Part shown: piece after piece, positions 15,660 through 24,982 of the stretch
Numbering within the stretch: position 1 is the stretch's first letter
How the letters are laid out: each line of letters starts with the position of its first letter
Source of the DNA: BRH-c25 sp035627615
Lineage (GTDB): Bacteria > Bacillota > Clostridia > Lutisporales > Lutisporaceae
Direction of reading: 5' to 3'
Assembly: GCA_035627615.1 (NCBI GenBank)
Contig: DASPLL010000017.1
Span: 186,001 to 250,000, forward strand
Length of the DNA stretch: 64,000 nt
The notes under the pieces: generated by a model
The model's input: the letters and a program-made list of their open reading frames with translations, nothing else
Database searches by the model: none
Told to the model about the DNA's origin: nothing
Position numbers and translations under genes: made by a program

Positions 15660-16916
15660 TTACATCCCTCCATTTACCCTGTCTTTTCCTATAATAACTG
15701 TTATATCATAACCACAGGCATTGTCAATATCACTTTCAACAATATTGATGTTCAGATCCTTGGACACCACCTGAAGCTTGTCTTTATCCCCGCTCCTGTC
15801 TACAACTCTTGAGTACTCATATGTCATATCCTTAGTGTCACCAATTTTTATATTTGAATAACCTTTAGCCTCCAGCTCTTTTTTGACCTGGGAGGCCAGT
15901 CCGCTTTTCTTTGCTGCATTCAGTATCTGAACCCTTATGTCGTCTCTTACAATAATCTTTTCACCAGCAGCGGAGGTTACGGAATCGTCTGTCTGGGAAG
16001 GATCATCTTTTTCTGACTGAACAGCTACTCCAAGATCCACACTGATCTGTTCCATCATCTCCTTGAGCTTGGCTTCATCATGCAGGAAGTAAGAAATTTT
16101 ATTCTTGTATCCTGCTTCTCCCGGCAGGGTGTAGAACTTTATGTTCTCCATCTTTATATCTTTAATGTTCATAGCATAATGTGCTATGTCACCGTTTTCA
16201 AGATTGGTCTTAATGCATTTGGACATTGCATCAATCACGCTGAGTGCCTTTGGTATCATTTTGGGGCTGGTAAGCTTATCAATGAAAGCCTTAATAAGTT
16301 CCTGCTGGGCTTTTATCCTGCCCAAGTCCGCATCAGTATAGCCCGATCTGAATCTCGCAAATTTCACGGCATTTTTACCATTGAGCACCTGAGTTCCTTT
16401 CTTCAGGTGAATGGATAGATTCTGAACAGGATCTTCATAGTCCATATTCATAGGAACATATACCTCTACGCCCCCCAGAATATCAACTATCCTCTCCGCT
16501 CCCTTAAAATTCACCTTGACATAATGATGTATCGGAATACCCAGCATATTGCCCACCGTCTTCATTGCCAAAGCCGTACCTTCTTTTCTGGCAGCAGCTG
16601 AGTTTATCTTGTCGAAGCCGTAACCCGGTATCTCCACCCTGGTATCTCTAGGTATCGATAGCAGGGTGATCTTCTGATTCTCCTTACTATAGCTTGCCAC
16701 AATCATAGTATCTGATCTTGCTTCATCAATACCCATGAACAGGGTGTTGATTATTACTTCTTCCTTGGTTTCTTCAGGCTTAAGCTCGGGGTTTTCTTCT
16801 ATTGTCTTCTCAAAATGATCATCAGTCATATTAGATTTATATAAATAATAAACTCCACCAAGTATAATAAAGAATATCAAAAACGAAGCGATAAAAACAG
16901 CAATATACTTTCTCAA
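15660..16916 (-). CDS. LytR-CpsA-Psr family glycopolymer transferase with LytR_C domain
   Basis: A 418-residue membrane-anchored enzyme. One N-terminal membrane segment (about 7-27); LCP domain (about 60-230) with the phosphate-binding Arg and Asp residues in IDEARSDTM, SIPRDTRVEIPGYGFDKINSA and FARFRSGYTDADLGR. A Ser/Asp-rich linker leads to a C-terminal LytR_C domain (about 320-415). LCP enzymes link teichoic acids or capsule to peptidoglycan. TTG start at 16916. In the nadD-yqeK operon, immediately upstream of rsfS. Confidence 0.92.
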   Translation of the reverse strand: MRKYIAVFIASFLIFFIILGGVYYLYKSNMTDDHFEKTIEENPELKPEETKEEVIINTLFMGIDEARSDTMIVASYSKENQKITLLSIPRDTRVEIPGYGFDKINSAAARKEGTALAMKTVGNMLGIPIHHYVKVNFKGAERIVDILGGVEVYVPMNMDYEDPVQNLSIHLKKGTQVLNGKNAVKFARFRSGYTDADLGRIKAQQELIKAFIDKLTSPKMIPKALSVIDAMSKCIKTNLENGDIAHYAMNIKDIKMENIKFYTLPGEAGYKNKISYFLHDEAKLKEMMEQISVDLGVAVQSEKDDPSQTDDSVTSAAGEKIIVRDDIRVQILNAAKKSGLASQVKKELEAKGYSNIKIGDTKDMTYEYSRVVDRSGDKDKLQVVSKDLNINIVESDIDNACGYDITVIIGKDRVNGGM

Positions 16917-16956
16917 AATTTAAAAACCCCATTTCTAATTGAATTATTTCTACTGC

Positions 16957-17529
16957 TTATATTTTCTGTATCCCCTTCAGCACATAGTTTCTTGACAATA
17001 TTGTATTCACATGTATAGGCGCATTTTTTGATATAATGTATTCAATAGACAGATTAAATGCCAGCAAAAGAGCTTCGTCCAGATTCCTGAAGGCTAGCCC
17101 CCTCAGCTCTTCCACGCCTTCAAAGCATCTGGAAGGCTCGATAAAGTCCGACAGGTATATTATCTTTTCAAGCAGTGTCATATTTTCCTTTCCTGTTGTA
17201 TGATAGCTTACAGCACTTAATATATCTTCATCCTTAATATCAAAAACCTTTCTGCATATATGTACGGCAGCCGGACCATGAAGCAGTTCCTTAATGCTCA
17301 GCGTCAGGTCATCCACAATAATACCCTCTTTGGCGATGCAATCCAGCAGGAGCGGCCTGTCAAGCTCCCTTGCACAGTCATGCACAAGACCTGCTATACC
17401 AGCCTTCTCAGAATTACAGCCATAAAACTCTGCAAGTTTTACGGCAGTGCTGCTCACATTAATAGAGTGAATGAATCTCTTTAATGATAGGCTGCTTTTA
17501 AGGTACTCCGTTATTGAGTTATTATCCAA
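16957..17529 (-). CDS. yqeK: YqeK family HD-domain Ap4A hydrolase
   Basis: A 190-residue HD-superfamily phosphohydrolase, known to split diadenosine tetraphosphate symmetrically. Metal ligands are visible as RFIHSINVS, LVHDCARE, HGPAAVH and SYHTTG. The TTG at 17529 is chosen because an AGGAG site precedes it and the remaining N-terminus then matches the family. The open frame continues to a GTG at 17562 that overlaps the nadD stop, so an earlier start cannot be excluded. Between nadD and the LCP gene. Confidence 0.9.
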   Translation of the reverse strand: MDNNSITEYLKSSLSLKRFIHSINVSSTAVKLAEFYGCNSEKAGIAGLVHDCARELDRPLLLDCIAKEGIIVDDLTLSIKELLHGPAAVHICRKVFDIKDEDILSAVSYHTTGKENMTLLEKIIYLSDFIEPSRCFEGVEELRGLAFRNLDEALLLAFNLSIEYIISKNAPIHVNTILSRNYVLKGIQKI

Positions 17530-17558
17530 TAAAGAATTCACTCCTAACATAGTCCATT

Positions 17559-18191
17559 TCACTTATATAATCTGTTTTCCACGATATACTTCTCTACAGT
17601 CTCAGGCAGCAGATACTTTATAGAACTGCCATTCCTGACCCGTTCTCTGATATCTGTAGAGGAAATATCAAGCAAGGGGGCTTCAATGCATATTATTTCT
17701 CCATCATATTTTGACGAAATCTCCCCTATCTTTTGTTCCAGTTCCTTTTTATCAAACCCGGGTCTTGTGACGGCGATAAATTTGCATAAAGCCAGCAGTT
17801 CCTTGATTCTGTACCATGTCAGCAGCTCCAGTACGGCATCTGCTCCTGTAATAAAATATATTGTGGTATCTTCACCATATATCTGCTGTAAATTCCTCAC
17901 AGTATCGAAAGTATATGCAAGCCCATCCTTATCCACTTCCATGCGGGACACCTCGAAGCATGGATTTGATGAAGTCGCGAGTACTGTCATAAGATACCGT
18001 TGTTCCGGATCGGTTATATTCTGCAACTGTTTATGCGGAGGCTTTCCTGCAGGTATAAATATGACCTTGTCAAGGCCTAACTCTGCTCTTGCCTCCTCGG
18101 CTGCAACAAGATGACCGTAATGGATGGGGTCAAAGGTGCCGCCCATGACTCCTATCCTGTTTAACTTACTGAGATCGCTATACTCGCTCAT
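17559..18191 (-). CDS. nadD: Nicotinate-nucleotide adenylyltransferase NadD
   Basis: A 210-residue enzyme that makes nicotinate adenine dinucleotide, the penultimate step of NAD synthesis. The nucleotidyltransferase motifs GGTFDPIHYGHL and ISSTDIRERV are clear, with FIPAGKPPHK binding the substrate. An AGAGGG site stands 6 bases before ATG 18191. First gene of the nadD-yqeK-lytR-rsfS operon. Confidence 0.97.
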   Translation of the reverse strand: MSEYSDLSKLNRIGVMGGTFDPIHYGHLVAAEEARAELGLDKVIFIPAGKPPHKQLQNITDPEQRYLMTVLATSSNPCFEVSRMEVDKDGLAYTFDTVRNLQQIYGEDTTIYFITGADAVLELLTWYRIKELLALCKFIAVTRPGFDKKELEQKIGEISSKYDGEIICIEAPLLDISSTDIRERVRNGSSIKYLLPETVEKYIVENRLYK

Positions 18192-18600
18192 ATAAATCCC
18201 TCTGTATTTTTGATGAATTACGTCTATTATACAATAATATGCAGAATTTTTAAAGTTCTTCCATCAATTTCTAAAAGATAACCTTTTTAGTCTTTTCTTG
18301 TAAGTCATGACAATATCTTTTATATTTTAAACTGACTTATAGAAAAAATTCTATATGTTTTGCACTAAACATCTTACATTGAATTCAGATGTGCAAAACA
18401 TTTTCCTTGATTCATATATCGTGAAAAGTACAGTTTTGAAAGCGCAAAATTAGACGCTTCAACTGATTTTGTATTGATAAATCTTTTCCACGATATATAT
18501 AATTAAAAGCTGCAAAAAACAAATTCCTGTGGAGGCAATCGAAAACCTTCAAGGAATCATAGTTCAAGGAATCATAGATGGAAATCAAAACTCTGCATAA
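18192..18600. other. 409-base intergenic region with two large inverted repeats
   Basis: No gene was found between nadD and aroQ. It holds two stem-forming repeats. GTTTTGCAC plus ACATCT (18357-18374, split by a short bulge) pairs with AGATGTGCAAAAC (18387-18399). ATATATCGTGAAAAG (18414-18428) pairs with CTTTTCCACGATATAT (18483-18498) with one bulged base. A short stem GAAGCG-type lies inside the second. A perfect tandem copy of the 15-mer TTCAAGGAATCATAG lies at 18548-18577. Role unknown. Confidence 0.6.
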
Positions 18601-19032
18601 TTATTCTTTTTCTACAAAATCTAAAAGCGCTTCAAGAGCCAGCTTATAGCCGTAATACCCGAAACCGCAGATTGCACCTATACAGGCGGGTGCCGTTACA
18701 GATATTTTCCTGTAATCCTCCCTTGAATTTATGTTGCTTAGATGTACTTCAACTGCAGGTAAAGCCACGGCCTTCAATGCGTCGTAAATTGCTATACTGT
18801 AGTGGGTATAAGCCGCAGGATTTATTACGATACCGTCAAAGTCCTCCCTATAGGCTCTGTGTATGTAGTTTATCAACTCACCCTCTATATTGTTCTGGAC
18901 TATCTCTACACTGATACCAAGCTTTGCAGCTTCCTTATTTATAAAGCCGCATATATCCTTATAGTTCTTATGTCCGTATATTTCCTTTTCCCTTACACCC
19001 AGCATATTCAGATTAGGGCCGTTTATGATCAT
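18601..19032 (-). CDS. aroQ: 3-dehydroquinate dehydratase, type II
   Basis: A 143-residue dodecameric dehydratase that turns 3-dehydroquinate into 3-dehydroshikimate. It shows IINGPNLNMLGVRE with the catalytic Tyr in EIYG, NPAAYTHYSIAI, and HLSNINSREDYR with the catalytic His-Leu-Ser-Asn block. ATG 19032 is preferred; the GTG at 19050 lies inside the AGAGGTG site. Last gene of the aromatic operon. Confidence 0.95.
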   Translation of the reverse strand: MIINGPNLNMLGVREKEIYGHKNYKDICGFINKEAAKLGISVEIVQNNIEGELINYIHRAYREDFDGIVINPAAYTHYSIAIYDALKAVALPAVEVHLSNINSREDYRKISVTAPACIGAICGFGYYGYKLALEALLDFVEKE

Positions 19033-19055
19033 GATTTTTATGGTAATCACCTCTC

Positions 19056-19553
19056 TTATATGATTTTTTTTATATTTTCTACTACTTCCATCATTTTTCC
19101 TTCATTTGCGACTATGAAATCACTATATTTCTTATATAATCCGTATCTCTCGGCATACAGCTCTGCCAGCCTGCCTGTCCCGTTCGCCAGCAGCGGTCTT
19201 GTAGTGGCATCAATATCAGCGGCTATATCCTTTACAGACCTGTCTATAAATACTATCATCCCGTTTTTCTTCAGGCTTTCCATATTTGAAGCTCTCTTAA
19301 CTATGCCGCCCCCTGCTGCGATTACCGAAGACTCTTCCTTTTCCAATACAAGTACGGCCGCAGCCTCCAGATTGCGGAAGTGCTCCTCCCCCAGCCGGAA
19401 CAGCTCATTTATTGTACATCCCACTTGCTCCTCAACTATATTATCAATGTCAATAAACTTTCTCCCAAGCTCTTTTGCAAGCAGCTTTCCAATCGTCGTC
19501 TTGCCGCAGCCCGGCATCCCAATCAATACTATATTCTTACTGCTGTTATACAT
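19056..19553 (-). CDS. aroK: Shikimate kinase
   Basis: A 165-residue P-loop kinase that forms shikimate 3-phosphate. Walker A GMPGCGKTTIG, the shikimate-binding Asp in FIDIDNIVE, FRNLE and AAGGGIV are present. ATG 19553 is 5 bases after AAAGGTGA. The open frame continues three codons upstream to a GTG. The gene overlaps the end of aroE by a few bases. Confidence 0.95.
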   Translation of the reverse strand: MYNSSKNIVLIGMPGCGKTTIGKLLAKELGRKFIDIDNIVEEQVGCTINELFRLGEEHFRNLEAAAVLVLEKEESSVIAAGGGIVKRASNMESLKKNGMIVFIDRSVKDIAADIDATTRPLLANGTGRLAELYAERYGLYKKYSDFIVANEGKMMEVVENIKKII

Positions 19554-20364
19554 TGCTTTCACCTTTATCTGTTTTATTATAAAGCAAAGCTTTTATACAT
19601 TGATAGATATCATCCACCTGGGCTTCCGAAAGCTTTACACTATTCCATATCTCCTGGGCTGCAACAGCCTGACCGACAAGCATGTATAGCCCGTTTACCG
19701 CTTTCAGTCCATTCTCTTCAGCCTGCTTCAAAAACATTGTTTTCTCCGGATTGTATATCAGATCCACCGCAGTTTCAAACCCCCTGAATACTCCATAGGG
19801 AACCGGGGATACATCCATCTTCGGATACATGCCGCAAGGGGTGCAGTTTATTATCATATCCCCTTTAAGGCTTTCAAGCTCATCATAGCCTTTAGCTCCA
19901 GGACCGGGATTCCTGCTCACATATGTGGCACTTTTTGCTCCATTATCCATGAGATAATGCACAACTGCCTTAGAAGCCCCGCCAGTGCCCAATATGACAG
20001 CACTTTTACCCTTTACCTCTACCCTGCTCCTTGCAAGAGACATCCCAAAGCCGTAATAATCGGTATTGTAGCCTGTGAGTATGCCATCAGCTAATGCTAT
20101 TGTATTCACTGCGCCGATTTTTTCAGCCTCTGCCGATAGCACATCAAGATAAGCCATGATCTTAACCTTATAAGGCACAGTGACATTCAAGCCCCTGATA
20201 CCCTGCAGCCTATACTCCATAACTGCTGACTCCAGCTCCTGCTCCTTCAGTTCAAAAAGCCTGTATTCTCCTTCCATTCCAAGCTTTTTGAATATCTCTC
20301 CATGAATGTACGGAGAAAAGCTGTGCCCCAGCCGTTCTCCTATCAAGCCATAAACATTCTTCAT
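19546..20364 (-). CDS. aroE: Shikimate dehydrogenase
   Basis: A 272-residue NADPH-dependent reductase of 3-dehydroshikimate. Substrate motif LGHSFSPYIHG, catalytic Lys in NVTVPYKVKIM, cofactor loop VILGTGGASKAVVHYL, and NCTPCGMYP near the end. Start ATGA-overlaps the pheA stop and the 3' end overlaps aroK, so this part of the operon is tightly packed. Confidence 0.97.
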   Translation of the reverse strand: MKNVYGLIGERLGHSFSPYIHGEIFKKLGMEGEYRLFELKEQELESAVMEYRLQGIRGLNVTVPYKVKIMAYLDVLSAEAEKIGAVNTIALADGILTGYNTDYYGFGMSLARSRVEVKGKSAVILGTGGASKAVVHYLMDNGAKSATYVSRNPGPGAKGYDELESLKGDMIINCTPCGMYPKMDVSPVPYGVFRGFETAVDLIYNPEKTMFLKQAEENGLKAVNGLYMLVGQAVAAQEIWNSVKLSEAQVDDIYQCIKALLYNKTDKGESNV

Positions 20365-21497
20365 AATCTGCAGCCGTCCTCACTTCTGTAATTGCCCAAC
20401 AGCCTGAAATACGAGCTTTCCTTTTCTACTACAGCCAGGATATCCTTTGTACCCTGTTCATTTACATTTCCGCTTAAGTCAATATAGAAGAAATATTCCC
20501 AGGGCTTTCCCTCCAGAGGTCTGGACTCAATCTTCATCAGATTGCAGTTACCCTCTGCGAAGTACTTCAGTATTCCGTAAAGAGTTCCCGGCCTGTGAGG
20601 AACACTCAGTATCATGCTGATCTTATCCGACTTCTCATTTTCAAGCTTTTCTTTGCCTATAATGACGAATCTGGTGCTGTTGTTCCTGCTGTCCTGTATA
20701 TTCGGGCTTATTATTTTCAAGCCGTATACAGAAGCTGCCTTGCTGCCCGCAATACACGCCTTTGACTTCAAGCCTTCCTTTGCAACATACTCTGCACTTC
20801 CCGCAGTATCAAAGTAAGGCATCTGCTTCCATTCCGGATGCTCCGAAAGATAACGGCTGCACTGCAGCAATCCCTGCTGATGGCTGAATACCTCCACTAT
20901 ATCCGAAAGCTCCGCACCTTCGATTGCCAGCAGGCTGTGCTCCACCTTAAGGCATTTTTCACCTACAATATGAAATTCATACTCCCTGAGCAGATCATAG
21001 ACTTCATTTATACTGCCGGAGGTTGAATTTTCTATGGGCAGTACACCGTATTGTATTTCCCCCTTTGCAAGGGCTTCAAAAACATCCCTGAAGCTATGGC
21101 AGTTCAAGGACTCAACCTCTTCTCCGAAGTATTCAAGTCCCGTCTGATAGCTGTAACAGCCCGGCACCCCCTGGTAGCCTATTGTTATGGAGGTATTGGC
21201 CCCTTCAAATTTCGCAGGTTCCTGCCTTCCGAATATAATATCCTCCTGGGCGCGTTTGCTTAAATACATAAGGTTCTCAAGAAACTGCTCAACATATTTT
21301 ATATCAAAATCTGTTTTAGCCCCACTTACAAACCTTTCAATTATTTCTCTTTCTCTTACCGGATCATATATTTTCAGATTTCTCCCGGCTTTATACTCTC
21401 CGATCCTGCATGCAAGCCCCATTCTCTTTATAAACAAGTCTACGAGCTCTTCATTTGCTTCATTTATTTTCTGTCTCAAGACCCCAAGTTCATCCAA
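20361..21497 (-). CDS. pheA: Bifunctional chorismate mutase / prephenate dehydratase
   Basis: A 378-residue fused enzyme that converts chorismate through prephenate to phenylpyruvate. AroQ-type mutase domain at about 1-80 (RQKINEANEELVDLFIKR, KIYDPVREREI); dehydratase domain at about 100-285 with GVLPIENSTSGSI and NNSTRFVII; ACT regulatory domain at about 290-378 with the Phe-binding ESRP motif. TTG 21497 lies 8 bases after GGAGAGG and is preferred over a GTG inside that site. Feedback inhibition by Phe is expected from the ACT domain. Confidence 0.95.
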   Translation of the reverse strand: MDELGVLRQKINEANEELVDLFIKRMGLACRIGEYKAGRNLKIYDPVREREIIERFVSGAKTDFDIKYVEQFLENLMYLSKRAQEDIIFGRQEPAKFEGANTSITIGYQGVPGCYSYQTGLEYFGEEVESLNCHSFRDVFEALAKGEIQYGVLPIENSTSGSINEVYDLLREYEFHIVGEKCLKVEHSLLAIEGAELSDIVEVFSHQQGLLQCSRYLSEHPEWKQMPYFDTAGSAEYVAKEGLKSKACIAGSKAASVYGLKIISPNIQDSRNNSTRFVIIGKEKLENEKSDKISMILSVPHRPGTLYGILKYFAEGNCNLMKIESRPLEGKPWEYFFYIDLSGNVNEQGTKDILAVVEKESSYFRLLGNYRSEDGCRL

Positions 21498-21518
21498 TAG
21501 TAACACCTCTCCTTAAAC

Positions 21519-22607
21519 TCATCTTCCTTCACAGCATATTATAAGATCAAGCAGCGCAACAGCAGCAGCAGCCTCAATTACAGGTACTGCCCTCAGAACG
21601 ATACATGGATCATGCCTGCCCTGTACTTCTATTTCAGTATCCTGTTTTTTCTCTATGTCTATTGTTCTTTGCAGCGTACCAATTGAAGGTGTGGGCTTAA
21701 AGGCAGTGCGGAATATCAAAGGCATCCCGCTGGTTATTCCTCCAAGTATCCCCCCATTATTATTACTGTATGTTTTTACAGCAGTCCCCTCCATATAGTA
21801 TTCGTCATTTGCCCTGGAACCGGTCATTCTTGATATGTCAAAGCCGGCTCCGAATTCAAGCCCCTTTACTCCCGGAATAGAAAACACAAGGTGAGCCAGG
21901 GTACTTTCCACAGAGTCGAAGAAAGGCTCCCCTATTCCAGGAGCAATGCCCACTACTGCAGTTTCTACAATGCCTCCCACTGAGTCCCTTTTCTCCTTTG
22001 CCCGGGTAATAACAGACTTCATGGCAGCTTCACATTTCATATCCAATACCGGAAAAGCCTTAATCCCCAATACCTTCAAGGTATCTGCATCAATATTGAC
22101 GGCATCGAAAAGCCCATCCTGCTCTTCTCCTATGCTCCTTATGTGGCTGCCTATGGTTATTCCTCTGTCTGAAAGCAGCTGTTTGCATATTGCCCCTGCA
22201 AAAACCATCGGCGCTGTAAGCCTGCCGGAAAAATGGCCTCCTCCTCTATAATCATTGAAGCCGTTGTACTTCACATAGCCTGTGTAGTCAGCATGGGAAG
22301 GTCTCATTATATTCCTGAGCTTTGAATAATCTCCGGATTTTTTATCTGAATTATATATCACTGCGCATAAAGGAGTACCTGTAGTTCTGCCGTCAAAGCA
22401 GCCGCTGAGTATTTCATATTCATCCCCCTCCTTACGGAGTGTGGAAAATTCATTATTCCCGGGAGCTCTCCTCTGCATTTCCCTGTCTATGAGGTCAAAA
22501 TCCAGAGGTATCCCTGCCTTCAGACCGTCGATATTTATGCCTATCGCCTTCCCGTGGGATTCCCCGAATATTGATATTCTGATGCTGTTACCCCATGTTC
22601 CGCTCAT
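21519..22607 (-). CDS. aroC: Chorismate synthase
   Basis: A 362-residue FMN-dependent lyase making chorismate from EPSP. The signatures GESHGKAIG, RRAPGNNEFSTLRKEGDE, RPSHADYTG and YRGGGHFSGRLTA are present; the C-terminal RHDPC block is intact. ATG 22607 follows AGGAAGAATAG; it overlaps the aroA 3' end by 20 bases. Typical length. Confidence 0.97.
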   Translation of the reverse strand: MSGTWGNSIRISIFGESHGKAIGINIDGLKAGIPLDFDLIDREMQRRAPGNNEFSTLRKEGDEYEILSGCFDGRTTGTPLCAVIYNSDKKSGDYSKLRNIMRPSHADYTGYVKYNGFNDYRGGGHFSGRLTAPMVFAGAICKQLLSDRGITIGSHIRSIGEEQDGLFDAVNIDADTLKVLGIKAFPVLDMKCEAAMKSVITRAKEKRDSVGGIVETAVVGIAPGIGEPFFDSVESTLAHLVFSIPGVKGLEFGAGFDISRMTGSRANDEYYMEGTAVKTYSNNNGGILGGITSGMPLIFRTAFKPTPSIGTLQRTIDIEKKQDTEIEVQGRHDPCIVLRAVPVIEAAAAVALLDLIICCEGR

Positions 22608-23865
22608 CTATTCTTCCTCCCAATGCTCTGTAATGCTCCCAGAAATCTGGATAGGACTTCTTCACACAAGAAGCATTACTTATTACAACCGGTGCTTCGC
22701 ACTTAGTGGCTGCTATAGCCAAAGCCATTGCAATCCTGTGATCGTTCCAGCTGTCAACCCCTCCGCCCTGAAGGCTTTTCCTGCCCTCTATCACCAGGCC
22801 CTCCTGCTCTTCCGTTATAGCGGCTCCCAGCTTGCCAAGCTCGCTGCTTATGGCCTTCAGCCTGTCGGATTCTTTCAGCCGCAGCCGTCCTGCATTTATG
22901 ATCTCCGTCCTTCCTTCACTCAATGCGCCAAGTACTGCCAGCACAGGGACCAGGTCAGGACACTGTGAGGCATCAATCACCGTTCCCCTGATATCTGCCG
23001 GAAGAGAACTTACTGTATCACCTTCTGAAGCTATTCTGCCTCCCATCCTGCAAATAATATCAAGCACCAGCTTATCCCCCTGCGCTGACCCCATATCAAG
23101 GCCCCTACATGCCACCTCTGATCCTAAAGCTCCTGCTGCGAGCCAGAAGGCGGCCTGGGAATAATCACCCTCCACTGAATAATTCGCTGCTTTATACTTT
23201 TGCTTACCTTTTATCATAAAAGTCCTGTAGGCATCATTTTCTATATGGATCGAAAATTCCTGCAGAACCTTCATTGTAAGATCTATGTACGGCTTTGATT
23301 CCAGATCATTAGTCACAGTGATCCGGGAATCCCCCTCCAGAAGCGGCAGGGCAAACATCAAACCGCTGATAAACTGAGAGCTGATATTTCCCTCCAGCTG
23401 GAACTCTCCCGGAGTCAGCCTGCCTTTTATATGAAGCGGCAGCCTTCCGTCATCGGTCCTGTATTCTATCCCCTGCTCCCTGAATATTTTGAAGTAGGGC
23501 GCCAAAGATCTCTCAACCAGCTTTCCTTCTCCGTAAAAATCAACCGGTTCTCCCGTCAGAGCTGCGATCGGTATGACAAATCTCAGGGTAGAACCCGATT
23601 CACGGCAGTTTATCCGGTTACTCTTCAATTCCAATGCAGCACTTCCCTTGATCCATAAGGCGGAGGTTGCTTTCTCAACTGTCATACCGAGACTTCTCAT
23701 AGCTTCACAGGTAGCCTTGATATCCTGTGACATTCCTATATTGTTTATAATGCTTACCCCATCCGAGAGTCCCGCGCATATGACTGCCCTGTGACAGATA
23801 CTTTTTGACGGAGGTATCAAAATCTCTCCTGCCAGGCTCCCCGGATATATAGTAACCTCTTTCAT
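22588..23865 (-). CDS. aroA: EPSP synthase (3-phosphoshikimate 1-carboxyvinyltransferase)
   Basis: A 425-residue enzyme that joins PEP to shikimate 3-phosphate, the glyphosate target. N-terminal PPSKSICHRAVI, the PEP-binding block NCRESGSTLRFVIP, and RLRLKESDRLKAI plus DHRIAMALA are present. The sequence reads RESGSTLRF where class I enzymes have LGNAGTAMR, so it resembles the class II type. It overlaps aroC and is about 45 bases downstream of aroB. Confidence 0.96.
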   Translation of the reverse strand: MKEVTIYPGSLAGEILIPPSKSICHRAVICAGLSDGVSIINNIGMSQDIKATCEAMRSLGMTVEKATSALWIKGSAALELKSNRINCRESGSTLRFVIPIAALTGEPVDFYGEGKLVERSLAPYFKIFREQGIEYRTDDGRLPLHIKGRLTPGEFQLEGNISSQFISGLMFALPLLEGDSRITVTNDLESKPYIDLTMKVLQEFSIHIENDAYRTFMIKGKQKYKAANYSVEGDYSQAAFWLAAGALGSEVACRGLDMGSAQGDKLVLDIICRMGGRIASEGDTVSSLPADIRGTVIDASQCPDLVPVLAVLGALSEGRTEIINAGRLRLKESDRLKAISSELGKLGAAITEEQEGLVIEGRKSLQGGGVDSWNDHRIAMALAIAATKCEAPVVISNASCVKKSYPDFWEHYRALGGRIDERNMG

Positions 23866-23911
23866 TCACTCACCTTCTTTGCATCCCTATTGTACTGGAA
23901 ATTATACTTTT

Positions 23912-24982
23912 CTATATAATGAAGCGTTCCAATTCTTCACCGCTTATTTCCTTTATAAAGGCTTCTCCCAGCTTACTTAGCAGAATAAGGCCGATGCTTC
24001 CCCCAATGAATTTCTTATCCAGCTTTATTGCTCCGGCAAGTTCTTTTTTATCTTCAACAGGAATCTGACAGGGCAGGTCGTATTTTTTCAGAACTTTTTC
24101 TATGGCTGCCGCCGAACCCTTTTCTGTCAATCCCAACCCTTCGCTTAGTCTCGTGATTTCCGCCATGCCCATTGCAACAGCTTCTCCGTGAGTATGTTTT
24201 TCATAGTTGTAATGCTGCTCAATTGCGTGTCCAAGAGTATGACCGAAATTCAGGAGCATTCTTTCTCCCCTGTCCCGCTCATCCGCTTCCACTACCGCCC
24301 GCTTTATCGAGCAGCAGGTATATACCAGCTCATCCATGTCATCCATGCACTGCTGCAGATTGTTGTAGTTCAAAAGCCTGTCAAAGAGCATCCTCTCCTT
24401 TATGCAGCCGTATTTAATGACTTCAGCCATACCGTCTCTCAGATATCTGTCCTCCAGTGTATTAAGGAATACAGTATCAATAAATACAAATTCAGGCTGA
24501 TAAAAACTGCCTACCAGGTTTTTCCCTGAGGGCAGGTCAATTGCAGTTTTGCCTCCAACGCTGCTGTCTACCTGTGCCAATAATGTTGTCGGGATCTGAA
24601 TATAAGGTATGCCTCTCAAATAGGTAGCTGCGGCAAACCCTGTCAAATCACCCACAACGCCCCCTCCAAATGCAATTATGATGTCTCCTCTGTCTATGTT
24701 GAATCCGGCAAGCGTCTCATATATTCCTGCAAGAACCTCCAGGGATTTGCTTTTTTCCCCCGGGCTGACGGATACAAGCCGGCAATTCAGCCCTGCCTCA
24801 GTCATACCCTTATATAATGCTGCTCCATACAGCTTATTTACATTATCATCGGTAATTATTGCAGCCTTTTTGCCCCTATACTTCTCTGCAAGATATTCAT
24901 AAAGCTCATTTTGAGCATTCTTCCTGATGGCAATATTATATCTCGTATTTTTGTTTTTTATTGAAATCTCAAGCGTTCTCAT
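23912..24982 (-). CDS. aroB: 3-dehydroquinate synthase
   Basis: A 356-residue NAD- and metal-dependent cyclase that converts DAHP to 3-dehydroquinate. Motifs are GGGVVGDLTGFAAATYLRGI, PTTLLAQVDSSVGGKTAIDLP, and metal ligands in ERMLLNFGHTLGHAIE and HGEAVAMGM. The ATG at 24982 follows GGAG by about 9 bases and abuts the tyrA stop. Confidence 0.97.
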   Translation of the reverse strand: MRTLEISIKNKNTRYNIAIRKNAQNELYEYLAEKYRGKKAAIITDDNVNKLYGAALYKGMTEAGLNCRLVSVSPGEKSKSLEVLAGIYETLAGFNIDRGDIIIAFGGGVVGDLTGFAAATYLRGIPYIQIPTTLLAQVDSSVGGKTAIDLPSGKNLVGSFYQPEFVFIDTVFLNTLEDRYLRDGMAEVIKYGCIKERMLFDRLLNYNNLQQCMDDMDELVYTCCSIKRAVVEADERDRGERMLLNFGHTLGHAIEQHYNYEKHTHGEAVAMGMAEITRLSEGLGLTEKGSAAAIEKVLKKYDLPCQIPVEDKKELAGAIKLDKKFIGGSIGLILLSKLGEAFIKEISGEELERFII

